A DNA stretch of 64,000 bases, taken from NCBI GenBank assembly GCA_016290835.1, contig JAEEVG010000006.1:1-64000 (forward strand), written 5' to 3'. Under the pieces are notes generated by a model. That model worked only from the letters and a program-made list of their open reading frames with translations. It was not told the origin of the DNA and searched no databases. The stretch is from Bacteroidales bacterium (lineage in GTDB: Bacteria; Bacteroidota; Bacteroidia; Bacteroidales; UBA932). Below, one piece after another: positions 36,701 to 43,645 of the stretch. Positions within the stretch are counted from its first letter, which is position 1, and the number at the start of each line of letters is the position of its first letter. Position numbers and translations under genes: made by a program.

Positions 36701-37359
36701 GGCTGGCTGAGCTTGCCGGCAATTCCGAGGGATTCAAGCCCTGGACCATTACCACCGGCTTCTCCGGCACCCCGAACATCCTGCCCGCCCTCACGCGCGG
36801 CGGTTATGTGGAGGAAGCTTTCAAAATGATCACTTGCACCGATTTCGCCTCCTGGCTCTATCCCGTCACGGAGGGCGCCACCTCGGTCTGGGAGCGCTGG
36901 AATTCGTATGACAACGCTTTCTCCGATCCTTCGTCCAACAGCATGAATTCCTTCAACCACTTCGCCCTCGGGGCCGTGGGCCAGTGGATGTACGAGTTCC
37001 AGCTGGGCATCACGACCGACCATGGCAATGGCGAGGCCGGCTACCAGCATTTCGTGCTCCAGCCCAACGCCGCCGGCATCTACACCGGCCTGGAGGGCTC
37101 CTACGAGTCCAACTACGGCACGATCCGCAGCGCCTGGACCGCCGACAAGGGCCGTATGACCGGCTACAAGTGTACGGTCCCGGCCAATACCGGCGCGACC
37201 GTCTATCTGCCTGTCGCAGAGACCGTCCAGAACGGCACCGGTTGTGACGGAGCCGTTTTCAAGGGCTTCACCACCCGCAACGGGCGGCGCGTGGCGAGTT
37301 ACGAACTCGTCGCCGGCAGTTTTGAATTCTCCATCGGAGATACGGTCAGGGTCAAATGA
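33715..37359 (+). CDS. GH78 alpha-L-rhamnosidase with an inserted beta-sandwich
   Basis: 1214 residues; alternative ATG at 33727 gives a tidier signal peptide (MHKRFLLIPTLLLATVVAWA). Order: N-terminal Fn3-like domain (APTIKDFRVQHADSPIAIEDRHPVFSW begins it), an inserted concanavalin-like sandwich (about 140-350, with a Gly-rich loop RRPGGGGGGFSVGMMGGNRR near 283), rhamnosidase N-domain (LYASAMGVYNLFLNGSKVG), and the (alpha/alpha)6 barrel with TDCPQRNERMGWTGD and TSVWERW holding the catalytic acidic residues. Removes terminal alpha-L-rhamnose, for example from rhamnogalacturonan side chains. Confidence 0.9.
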   Translation: MTIDMHKRFLLIPTLLLATVVAWAAPTIKDFRVQHADSPIAIEDRHPVFSWKMDSAQRGAHQTAYQISVIREVDGSELWNTGRVESARSVDVVYQGVALQSEKGYTVKLSVWDQDGRQSDAQTHFETGLMNPRISAWDGAQWIGVKQPKLDAGSQVLFEIETAFTFKRGDVASLVFGADDIRLKNGFLNDFGTQSAENYVQVDLDFGKREIRIWRVGYYKEDRADVPFITVDKANYPESNLDAVFSARPREAEHEVNIKVEASQISFIVDGVDVITAPARMRRPGGGGGGFSVGMMGGNRRQASNFTLNKLGSGGNYPAFPALGSVGFAAEAGSEVVYSHYKIFNAGQSEERKVLCPHTGPGYSIFAGKPGVNVNGKDLTVTGPVRVWADPSYGAETMLRTEFQLPDKPIRQARLYASAMGVYNLFLNGSKVGEDWFAPGDSQYRETICYQIYDVTGMLKSGANALGATLAPGWYTGYLTFTVSNYNFFGDYEALLSRLVVTYEDGSREVFVSDPASWKAFKDGPVRSGSFFQGERYDASKEAAVAGWKNVGYDDSAWIAAERIEKHDWIDFDIVARYDEVVRHRETLTAQRVMPTHSADKHTYIYNMGVNMVGVPSVTIPAGWLRKGDRVTLAYGEQVYPGLKGDKKEYVDRFGKKGRGVAGQILFETNRAAMDLDVYIADGEGEVTIQPSATYRGYQYIQVTLPSHEGPLPLENVKGLVLSSSEIPTGRYTASTSDGNKTAVLVNQLFKNIQRSQLGNFFTIPTDCPQRNERMGWTGDAQAYTRTGIYNANTQNFYRQWMVALRADQGVGSDTEVPGGIGSTVPTYNRTDDPSFATGTTWSAAVCQVPWQMYIQYGDKQIIEENMETMMDWLNGMAFYKTSDAHPYLSSKAAGLADWLALDNRTPSDIVNNAIYIYMMEVTAIMAEAIGREDYAATLRDRHAKAKADWNSAYVDPVTGKTRNLNGQPIHTQASYATPLNFNCFDEKNKAKAEAWLAELAGNSEGFKPWTITTGFSGTPNILPALTRGGYVEEAFKMITCTDFASWLYPVTEGATSVWERWNSYDNAFSDPSSNSMNSFNHFALGAVGQWMYEFQLGITTDHGNGEAGYQHFVLQPNAAGIYTGLEGSYESNYGTIRSAWTADKGRMTGYKCTVPANTGATVYLPVAETVQNGTGCDGAVFKGFTTRNGRRVASYELVAGSFEFSIGDTVRVK

Positions 37360-37393
37360 TGAAACGCTTGCTTCTTTTTTCCGCATAATTATG

Positions 37394-37401
37394 TAACTTT
37401 A
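37394..37401 (+). promoter_or_regulatory. Weak -7 box before GH3
   Basis: TAACTTTA, one base off TAnnTTTG, lying 26 bases upstream of the ATG at 37428. The 68-base gap after GH78 makes an internal promoter plausible. Confidence 0.35.
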
Positions 37402-37427
37402 GCGAACTAAAACCATAACACACCCCC

Positions 37428-39407
37428 ATGAAAGCCTATCGTGTCCTGTTGACGGGCGTGGCACTCGCCCTGGTCGCCGCCTCCTGCGGCCCGAAATACG
37501 TGCAGCCGGAACTCGGCGCCCGCAAGGTGGAGATCATCACCGAAGGGAATTTCCAGTTCAAGGACCTCAATAAGAATGGCGCGCTGGATCCTTATGAGGA
37601 CTGGCGTCTGCCGATGGAGCAGCGTATCGCCGACCTCGTGGGCCAGATGACCCTCGAGGAGAAGGCGGGCCTGATGCTCCATCCCAACATCGCCGTCCCC
37701 GAGAGCGGCGAGATCAAGTATGACTTTACCGATGAGGAGAAGGCCATCCTGGCCCGGGCGGCTGAAGAGGGGAACTATGCCGGCCCTGTCGGCCCCGGCG
37801 GCCAGGGTGGAGGCGCGATGGGCATCGGCCAGATGCGCCGCACCGCCACCGCCAAGTCCTACATCGAGGAGAAGAATTTCCGCAACATTCTCAACAACGG
37901 TACCTGCGCGCCGGAGAAATTCGCCCGCTGGTCCAACGGGATGCAGGAGATCGCCGAGGCCTCGCGCCTGGGCATCCCCATCATGTTCTCGACCGACCCG
38001 CGCCACGGCTCCGGCACCGGCGCCCACGTGCGCGGTACGCAGTATTTTTCCCAGTTCCCCAGCAATGAGGGCCAGGTGGGCATCACCGCCGCCCGCGATC
38101 CCAAGTTGGTGGAGGACTTCGGCGCCATCGTGGCCGAGGAGTACCGGGCCGTGGGCCTGCATATGATCCTCGGGCCGCAGATCGACGTGATGACCGAGCC
38201 CCGCTGGGGCCGCAACATGGGCTGCTTCTCCGAGTCGGCCGAACTGACCGCCGAGATGCTCGAGGCCTTCATGGACGGCGCCCAGGGCAAGGATGGCAAG
38301 GTGGGTCCGCACAAGATCCTGGTGCACCTGAAGCACTGGCCGGGCTCCGGTCCCCACGCGGGCGGCAGCGGCCGCTGGCTGGTCTATCCGGGCGGCAAGC
38401 AGGACTACCACTACATTCCCTGGAAGGCCGGTATCGCGAAGAATGCGCTTGCCGCAATGGGCTACTACAGCGGCACTTACGTCGATACGCTGAACGTGAA
38501 CTATTCCCACTACATGTCCACCGAGGTGCTGTACAACCAGCTCGGCTTCAAGGGCTCCATTTGCACCGACTGGGGCGTGGCCGGCAACGGTCCGCTGAAC
38601 CCGCGCCTGCAGGGCAAGACCACCATCCAGGACAACTATGCGATGATTTACAACGCCGGCGTGGACCAGATCGGTTCCGAGACCCATCCCGAGTATATCG
38701 TAGAGTTGGTGAAGGCCGGCCGCATCAGCGAGGAGCGCATCAACCAGGCGGCCTCCCGCATCCTGCAGTGGCACTTCATCCTGGGCCTGTTCGAGAATCC
38801 CTATGTCGATCCCGACAAGGCTGCCGGAATCGTCCAGTCCGCAGAGAACAAGGCGCGTGGCTATGAGGCCCAGCTCAAGTCCAACATCCTGCTGACCAAC
38901 GACGGTACGCTGCCTGCGAAAGAGGGCATCAAGCTCTATGTGGAGGGCGTGGATCCGGCGGTCGCCGCGAAGTACGCCACCGTGGTGGACAAGCCCGCCG
39001 ATGCGGATCTGATCCTGGTGCGGACCACCACCGTGGCCGAGCGCGGCCGCGATGCCGGTCCCTTCGGTACGCCGGACGGCGGGGTGAACATCGCTTTCCC
39101 CACCGAGAAATGGGAGAATCTCCAGGCACTCAAGGCAAGCGGCAAGCCGGTGGTCGCGGCATTCAACCCGACCGGCTCGTCCTGCGTCCTGCCGCCGGAG
39201 GTCAAGACCGAGCTGAACGCCAGCCTGATGGTCTTCGACGTGTTCGACAGCGCCCTGCTGGATGTGGTCTTCGGCCGCTTCAAGCCCGTCGGCAAACTGC
39301 CCTTCGAGGTGCCTTCCTCGATGGATGCCGTCCGCGCCCAGCTCGAAGACGTCCCCTTCGACTCCAAAGACCCCACCTTCGCCTTCGACCACGGCCTGAC
39401 GTATTAG
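37428..39407 (+). CDS. GH3 family glycosidase lipoprotein with an EF-hand-like loop
   Basis: 659 residues with lipobox AASC (Cys about 20). Residues about 44-60 (FKDLNKNGALDPYEDW) form an EF-hand/dockerin-type Ca-binding loop, then the GH3 barrel with DPRHGSG, HLKHWPGSGPHAGG and nucleophile Asp about 381 in ICTDWGVAGN, and a second sandwich domain. There is no C-terminal Fn3 domain, unlike the two GH3 genes at 46693 and 49027. Beta-glucosidase or beta-xylosidase are the likely activities. It is the last gene of the glycan cluster; tandem hairpins follow. Confidence 0.88.
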   Translation: MKAYRVLLTGVALALVAASCGPKYVQPELGARKVEIITEGNFQFKDLNKNGALDPYEDWRLPMEQRIADLVGQMTLEEKAGLMLHPNIAVPESGEIKYDFTDEEKAILARAAEEGNYAGPVGPGGQGGGAMGIGQMRRTATAKSYIEEKNFRNILNNGTCAPEKFARWSNGMQEIAEASRLGIPIMFSTDPRHGSGTGAHVRGTQYFSQFPSNEGQVGITAARDPKLVEDFGAIVAEEYRAVGLHMILGPQIDVMTEPRWGRNMGCFSESAELTAEMLEAFMDGAQGKDGKVGPHKILVHLKHWPGSGPHAGGSGRWLVYPGGKQDYHYIPWKAGIAKNALAAMGYYSGTYVDTLNVNYSHYMSTEVLYNQLGFKGSICTDWGVAGNGPLNPRLQGKTTIQDNYAMIYNAGVDQIGSETHPEYIVELVKAGRISEERINQAASRILQWHFILGLFENPYVDPDKAAGIVQSAENKARGYEAQLKSNILLTNDGTLPAKEGIKLYVEGVDPAVAAKYATVVDKPADADLILVRTTTVAERGRDAGPFGTPDGGVNIAFPTEKWENLQALKASGKPVVAAFNPTGSSCVLPPEVKTELNASLMVFDVFDSALLDVVFGRFKPVGKLPFEVPSSMDAVRAQLEDVPFDSKDPTFAFDHGLTY

Positions 39408-39430
39408 GCTCTTCTTTTGATTGAATGTCG

Positions 39431-39522
39431 TTGAGGGTCCACACGCTGGACCCTCAAATGCATTTTGGCCCCTTTTTGCTGTCGAGGGTCCATCCTTTGG
39501 ACCCTCGACAGCATTTGGGCCG
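39431..39522 (+). repeat. Two tandem hairpins sharing GAGGGTCCA/TGGACCCTC
   Basis: Hairpin 1 is 39431-39457 and hairpin 2 is 39478-39512 (15-bp perfect arms). Each is followed by a GCATTT-GGCC stretch, so a unit of about 48 bp is duplicated. CCCCTTTTT after the first copy makes it a good terminator for GH3. Confidence 0.65.
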
Positions 39523-39536
39523 GAGGTGCGAAGCGT

Positions 39537-39702
39537 CAGAGAGCCAGGCCCCGGCGGGACTCCGTTCGCCGCGTAGAACGCGGCTGCACTCCGGCCCCTC
39601 CCATTGTCATCTGCGTCATCGCTTCGCGATAACTTGCTGCCAACGGGCCCCTCCCCCTACCCGTGTCCGGGGGTGGACACGCCCGCCGGGGCCTGCTCTC
39701 TG
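39537..39702. repeat. 166-bp inverted-repeat element (family B)
   Basis: Arms CAGAGAGCCAGGCCCCGGCG (from 39537, continuing GG) and CGCCGGGGCCTGCTCTCTG (to 39702) match except for one extra base. Inside are CCGCG/CGCGG, ATCGC/GCGAT and GTGTCC/GGACAC hairpins, and CCCCTCCCA ... GGGCCCCTCCC, shared with the rlmI insertion. Confidence 0.7.
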
Positions 39703-39757
39703 CCGACTTCTGCTCACATCCGACGGAAATCGGACATTCCGGGAAATGTGCATTTTT

Positions 39758-39788
39758 TTATCTTCGGCCATTTTTTTGCCGAAGATAA
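39758..39788 (+). promoter_or_regulatory. Inverted repeat overlapping the WYL promoter, candidate autoregulatory operator
   Basis: Perfect 11-bp arms TTATCTTCGGC and GCCGAAGATAA with a 9-base A/T spacer, ending 3 bases before the -7 box. Confidence 0.5.
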
Positions 39789-39791
39789 TGC

Positions 39792-39799
39792 TATCTTTG
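39792..39799 (+). promoter_or_regulatory. -7 box of the WYL regulator gene
   Basis: TATCTTTG, 9 bases before the ATG at 39809. No TTTG occurs at -33. Confidence 0.55.
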
Positions 39800-39808
39800 T
39801 GGTCAGTT

Positions 39809-40723
39809 ATGGCTAAAAACTATTTTAAATCATACATTTGGCTACTGGAGACGCTCCAGAGCAGGGGGCCGCTGACGTTGGCTCAAATCCGGCAGCTCTG
39901 GCGGCGGAGTTCGGTGAACGATCTCGGAAGTGATCTCCCCGCACGTACGTTCGCGAATCATATTGAAGCGATCTTTGATATCTTCGGGATCGAGATTGTC
40001 TGCGACCGCAGGGATAACACCTACCGCATCGTTAACGAGGAGGACATGGACGGAACAGGAATTCGTTCCTGGATGCTGGATGCCCTCTGCCTGAATTCTC
40101 TCCTCAACGAGAGCGCTGGTATGAAGGACAGGATTATCTTCGAGAGTGTGCCCTCCAGCCATCAGTTCCTGAGCATCGTCATCCAGGCCATCCGGGACAA
40201 GCGGAAGCTGAAGGTGCGGTATCAGGGTTACCGGATGGATCAGGAGCGGACCTTTGAGTTGGAGCCATATTTCATCCGGGAATACAAGCGCCGCTGGTAC
40301 CTGTATGGCCACAAAGATTACGACAAGGACTGCAAGCCGCACATGTACGCCCTGGACCGGATGCTCGAGGTGGAGATTCTTCCCGACACCTTCAAGGTGC
40401 CGGAAGGCTTGGACGCCAAGGCCTGGTTCCAGTCGTTGTACGGCGTACGCAAGTACGACGATATGAAGATTCAGCAGGTCCTTCTGAAGGTCTATGGAAA
40501 GCAGGTGCGTTATTTCCGCTCCCTTCCGCTCCACAGTTCCCAGGAGGAAGTCGAAACGCACAAGGGCTTTAGCGTTTTTTCTTACAACCTCGCTCCGGAC
40601 TATGACTTCAAGCAAGATGTCCTGTCGTTTGGGGATACAATTGAAGTGCTGGAACCGATGTCCTTGAGAAACGCAATGAGGGAGCACGTGGCAAAACTGA
40701 GTGAATTATATGGATGCATATAG
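39809..40723 (+). CDS. WYL-domain transcriptional regulator
   Basis: 304 residues. A winged-helix N-terminus (about 10-75, LTLAQIRQLW; LPARTFANHIEAIFDIFG) precedes a WYL domain (about 140-215, RKLKVRYQGY; EPYFIREYKRRWYLYG) and a WCX-like C-terminus ending PDYDFKQDVLSFGDTIEVLEP. WYL regulators of the BrxR/CapW kind control phage-defence loci, sensing nucleic acid or nucleotide ligands. I chose ATG 39809 because it follows the promoter; the open frame upstream crosses the repeat. The stop overlaps the next ATG by 14 bases. A near-copy of its C-terminus appears in the remnant at 41520. Confidence 0.88.
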   Translation: MAKNYFKSYIWLLETLQSRGPLTLAQIRQLWRRSSVNDLGSDLPARTFANHIEAIFDIFGIEIVCDRRDNTYRIVNEEDMDGTGIRSWMLDALCLNSLLNESAGMKDRIIFESVPSSHQFLSIVIQAIRDKRKLKVRYQGYRMDQERTFELEPYFIREYKRRWYLYGHKDYDKDCKPHMYALDRMLEVEILPDTFKVPEGLDAKAWFQSLYGVRKYDDMKIQQVLLKVYGKQVRYFRSLPLHSSQEEVETHKGFSVFSYNLAPDYDFKQDVLSFGDTIEVLEPMSLRNAMREHVAKLSELYGCI

Positions 40724-41510
40724 ACTATTGACGGAGAGGCTGATTGAGTGTGGCCAATCGTTTATCGTTGACTTGATTTGCCAACCTTCGGACGCTCAGA
40801 TGCAGGCGCTTGTGGAAGGAAGCGGTCATCCTGATTCGGAAATGCGGCAGATCAATTCCTCTGCGGGTTTGGCCGTCAATTTCTGGCGTGCGTATGAACT
40901 GTGCCATCCAGGTTGCTCCGTCGAGTTCGAATGGCAGAAACAAAGGCCGTTGAGATATGGCCGACCGGCCAACATTGATGTCGTCGTCAGTGAGGATGAT
41001 ACGGTGACATTTATCGAATCCAAGTTCCTCGAACCCTATTATTCGGGGAATGAAACCCCGAATGAATCATATCTGAAGGCATCAAGGTATTCCAAAAACA
41101 CGAAGGACTCCCCACAGTCGTGGATTGCTCTGTTCTCGAAAGCGAAAGAGTTCAAGTATTACAACGTTACCCAGCTTTGCCGACATCTGTTGGCCATTTG
41201 CAAGGATATGTGGAAGAATCCAAGGTTCTATGAAAAGAAGACAATTAAGTTGTGCAGCGTCACTTGGGATATGCCGGATGGCTTTACTGACATCTTTGTT
41301 GATGATGTCATGGCCGAGTTCAAAGATAGGAGGCGGATTATTCTGGAAGAAGCGAACAGATGTGAAAGCCTACTGAATGACTTTATCTCTGAACATCTTG
41401 ATTTCCAAAACCTTGGTTTTGAAGCAATCAAGTATAACGACATTATCGGCCAGCTTGAGAATTCCCCGTACTATTTGACAATTAAGGAGCAGTATTACTT
41501 GTACCACTAA
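40710..41510 (+). CDS. PD-(D/E)XK-like nuclease-fold protein, unknown function (copy 1)
   Basis: 266 residues. The motif NIDVVVSEDDTVTFIESKF (about 90-108) has the Asp...Glu-x-Lys spacing of PD-(D/E)XK nucleases, preceded by SSAGLAVNFWRAYE and FEWQ. The same layout occurs in the protein at 41850 (SSSRMAFELY, FEFQ, NMDVLIE, FIESKF), so the two are distant homologues. Some Bacteroidota proteins of this sort are annotated as putative restriction endonucleases; no activity is proved. It overlaps the WYL regulator gene, so the pair is co-expressed. Confidence 0.7.
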   Translation: MDAYRLLTERLIECGQSFIVDLICQPSDAQMQALVEGSGHPDSEMRQINSSAGLAVNFWRAYELCHPGCSVEFEWQKQRPLRYGRPANIDVVVSEDDTVTFIESKFLEPYYSGNETPNESYLKASRYSKNTKDSPQSWIALFSKAKEFKYYNVTQLCRHLLAICKDMWKNPRFYEKKTIKLCSVTWDMPDGFTDIFVDDVMAEFKDRRRIILEEANRCESLLNDFISEHLDFQNLGFEAIKYNDIIGQLENSPYYLTIKEQYYLYH

Positions 41511-41519
41511 TCGCTAAAT

Positions 41520-41834
41520 ATGGATAACGAAATTAAAAGAATCGCCGTTCCTTTGAGAGAGGAATACTATAAACGTCTTTCTACTCCGTATTCGAAGGGA
41601 GGCAAACAGTTTCATTTCATCGAACAGTTTTATTCTGGAAGCGGAAACGAACTCTTGGAGAAATTCTGGAGCCCTAGGAGCTCTTCCCGCCTCTGCTTTG
41701 ACCTTTATTCTTGGATGGGTTCGGATCCGGACTATGACTTCAAGCAAGACGTCCTGTCGTTTGGGGATACCGTTGAGGTGTTGGAGCCGAAAGAGCTCAG
41801 GAGAGATTTCAATAACTTTTCAGTCAGAACATAA
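41520..41834 (+). pseudogene. Chimeric remnant: nuclease-like N-terminus joined to a WYL-regulator C-terminus
   Basis: 104 residues. Residues 1-68 (FHFIEQFYSGSGNELLEKFW; SSSRLCFDLYSWMG) resemble the start of the protein at 41850 (FVFQFLEGDGNELQKKFW; SSSRMAFELYSG). Residues 69-95 (DPDYDFKQDVLSFGDTVEVL) are nearly identical to the WYL regulator tail; over 62 bases from GGACTATGAC I count six differences, five of them silent. The nuclease motif itself is missing. This looks like a deletion between an older nuclease gene and an older WYL gene. It could still be translated. Confidence 0.75.
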
Positions 41835-41849
41835 TAGATTAACGAATAT

Positions 41850-42725
41850 ATGGATAAAAAGAAGAAACGAGATTATTTGGTAAGATTATTAACTCCAGAC
41901 AAAAGTGGGGATTGCTTTGTTTTTCAATTTTTAGAAGGAGATGGGAATGAACTTCAAAAGAAATTCTGGGCACCTAATTCATCATCAAGAATGGCCTTTG
42001 AGCTATACTCCGGATTAAGAGGAATGGCCGGCATAAATGACCTTAGATTCGAGTTCCAACTTCCAGGTTTAAAAAGTGGAGGGAAAGGGCCGAATATGGA
42101 TGTCCTGATTGAAACTGCACACGATTTGATCTTCATAGAAAGTAAATTTTCTGAGAAAGCAAATCTTCATTACATTGATAATAATTACCTTTCTAAAGCG
42201 TATTATTATGACGGGTTACATGGCAAAAAGACTCTGAAAGAGCGTTTTCACAAGAATGAATGGGCAACAGACTTTGCAGGGTTTTGCAAAGAATGGGAAG
42301 AAGAAATGGTACTTAATGGTTGGCATGATGGGTGTGATTGGTTTGAACCGAAACAAGAAACATGTCATCTGTCCGGAATTCTGTTATTCCTGTTCAAAGA
42401 AAAGAATGCTGAAAGAATTAAAGGAAAAAGAATTCGTTTGTTTAATGTTTATTGGAGATTTGACGGGCAAGACGGAAATCCTTCGATGTCTCAACGATTT
42501 GAAGAGAAAGCAAATACATTGATTGAAAAGATTATTAGCCAATATGGTAGTAACCTTGGCTTTGTTGATTTTGAAATCGGCTGCTATACTGTTCAAGATA
42601 TTCGAAAAAATCCGGAATTGTTATCCCCTGATATCCACAACCTTGGGATCAATGTTGAAGAGCGCCTAAAAGAATTTGATAATCTGGCAAACGGACAGAC
42701 AAGACGAAAATTCAGAGTAAAATGA
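41850..42725 (+). CDS. PD-(D/E)XK-like nuclease-fold protein, unknown function (copy 2)
   Basis: 291 residues, from an AT-rich gene (many AAA, AAT, ATT codons) unlike the GC-rich surroundings, which suggests transfer. GPNMDVLIETAHDLIFIESKF (about 80-100) carries the Asp...Glu-x-Lys motif; FEFQ and SSSRMAFELY precede it. The remaining two thirds are helical with aromatic and charged residues (WHDGCDWFEPKQETCHLSGIL). Similar in length and layout to the protein at 40710. It starts 15 bases after the chimeric remnant. Confidence 0.7.
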   Translation: MDKKKKRDYLVRLLTPDKSGDCFVFQFLEGDGNELQKKFWAPNSSSRMAFELYSGLRGMAGINDLRFEFQLPGLKSGGKGPNMDVLIETAHDLIFIESKFSEKANLHYIDNNYLSKAYYYDGLHGKKTLKERFHKNEWATDFAGFCKEWEEEMVLNGWHDGCDWFEPKQETCHLSGILLFLFKEKNAERIKGKRIRLFNVYWRFDGQDGNPSMSQRFEEKANTLIEKIISQYGSNLGFVDFEIGCYTVQDIRKNPELLSPDIHNLGINVEERLKEFDNLANGQTRRKFRVK

Positions 42726-42740
42726 TTTCTTTCGTAAATT

Positions 42741-42800
42741 AACATTCTCCGACACCAAAGATCATTTTCGTGATTTTTAGGTGTCGGAGATGTTTTAATT
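42741..42800. terminator. Long hairpin, probable terminator
   Basis: AACATTCTCCGACACC pairs with GGTGTCGGAGATGTT (one bulge) and is followed by TTAATT. A smaller hairpin-like GATCATTTTCGTGATT is in the loop. It separates the nuclease-like genes from the next unit. Confidence 0.6.
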
Positions 42801-42832
42801 AGCTTCTGCCGAATTTCTGCCGAAGGTCCGGT

Positions 42833-42840
42833 TATTTTTG
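42833..42840 (+). promoter_or_regulatory. -7 box, with three TGCCGAA repeats around it
   Basis: TATTTTTG, 16 bases before the ATG at 42857. TGCCGAA occurs three times at 42807-42846, twice upstream of the box and once at its end; the same word lies in the WYL promoter repeat. Confidence 0.5.
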
Positions 42841-42856
42841 CCGAAAAACTTTCGAT

Positions 42857-43270
42857 ATGGCAGAAATCTTTATTGAGAATCCCGATTACGAGAACGGGCG
42901 CATGAGCTTCTTCGGTTTCGACGAGGCAGAGAAGGTGCTGCCCTGTGCCGCCGAGGTCGTGTCCGAACTCTTGAACAAGTGGAACACGAATGTTGTCTTC
43001 ATCTCGCTGACCAGCCGCAGCGAAGCCCTGAAAGCGCTGGTCAAGAACGAATCCAAGGTCGCCCGCCTTTACACTATTGACCAGAAGAATCCTGACCCCG
43101 ATGTAATTCTCCGCAAAGCCCGGGGCATGGTCAACCGCCGTTTCGTCCGGGCCATCGTCCTGGAAGGAATCACCATCAATCCGCAGCAGATTGAAGAATG
43201 GCAGGAACACTTCAAGCATTGGTCATGCACCCATGAAATCATCCTCGGCGTGTGTGAAAGTGACGAGTGA
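42857..43270 (+). CDS. Hypothetical protein, 137 residues
   Basis: Soluble alpha/beta protein without signal peptide. WNTNVVFISLTSRSEALKALV and NRRFVRAIVLEGITINPQQI look like alternating strands and helices of a small Rossmann-like fold. I recognise no family. It starts 16 bases after a good -7 box and overlaps the next gene by one base (TGATG), so the two form a unit. Confidence 0.6.
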   Translation: MAEIFIENPDYENGRMSFFGFDEAEKVLPCAAEVVSELLNKWNTNVVFISLTSRSEALKALVKNESKVARLYTIDQKNPDPDVILRKARGMVNRRFVRAIVLEGITINPQQIEEWQEHFKHWSCTHEIILGVCESDE

Positions 43271-43635
43271 TGAACAAGAAGTACTATTGGCAAAAGACCG
43301 AAAAATGCGCCTCCTGCGTCTGGAATGACGATCCGGAGGCTTGCCACTATTATGGCTATCGTTTCTGGCCAGAGCTACCCTTGGCCGATGATTGTTGGCA
43401 ATTCTTGACCCCGGAACAGTGGAAGGATATTCAGTCACTCCGCTTCGAGAGAGACCGTCTCGAGCGCTGGGACCAAATACGCCATCTGAATCATCCGGAA
43501 CTCCCGTACAATTACCAACCGCCTTATGCCATGCATTTCAATCGAGATCCCTACGAACTCCCGGTGGATATCAGACGGCAGTTCTTCGAGTTGGACGCGG
43601 ACGGAAAAATCATCAGACCCTTATTTAAAGATTAA
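43270..43635 (+). CDS. Hypothetical small Cys-containing protein, 121 residues
   Basis: The N-terminus KCASCVWNDDPEACHYYGYRFWPELPLADDCWQFL has CxxC plus Cys/His residues that could bind zinc or a cluster; the rest is rich in Trp, Tyr, Arg and Asp/Glu and probably helical. No signal peptide or membrane segment. Family not recognised. Translationally coupled with the preceding gene. Confidence 0.55.
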   Translation: MNKKYYWQKTEKCASCVWNDDPEACHYYGYRFWPELPLADDCWQFLTPEQWKDIQSLRFERDRLERWDQIRHLNHPELPYNYQPPYAMHFNRDPYELPVDIRRQFFELDADGKIIRPLFKD

Positions 43636-43645
43636 TATCTGCCAT

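Larger units (their letters stand above)
39408..39808. other. Intergenic region at the left edge of the accessory island
   Basis: 400 bases with no credible gene. It holds two tandem hairpins (39431-39522), a 166-bp inverted-repeat element (39537-39702), a palindrome ACATT/AATGT (39734-39749), and the WYL promoter with its operator-like repeat (39758-39799). Confidence 0.7.
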
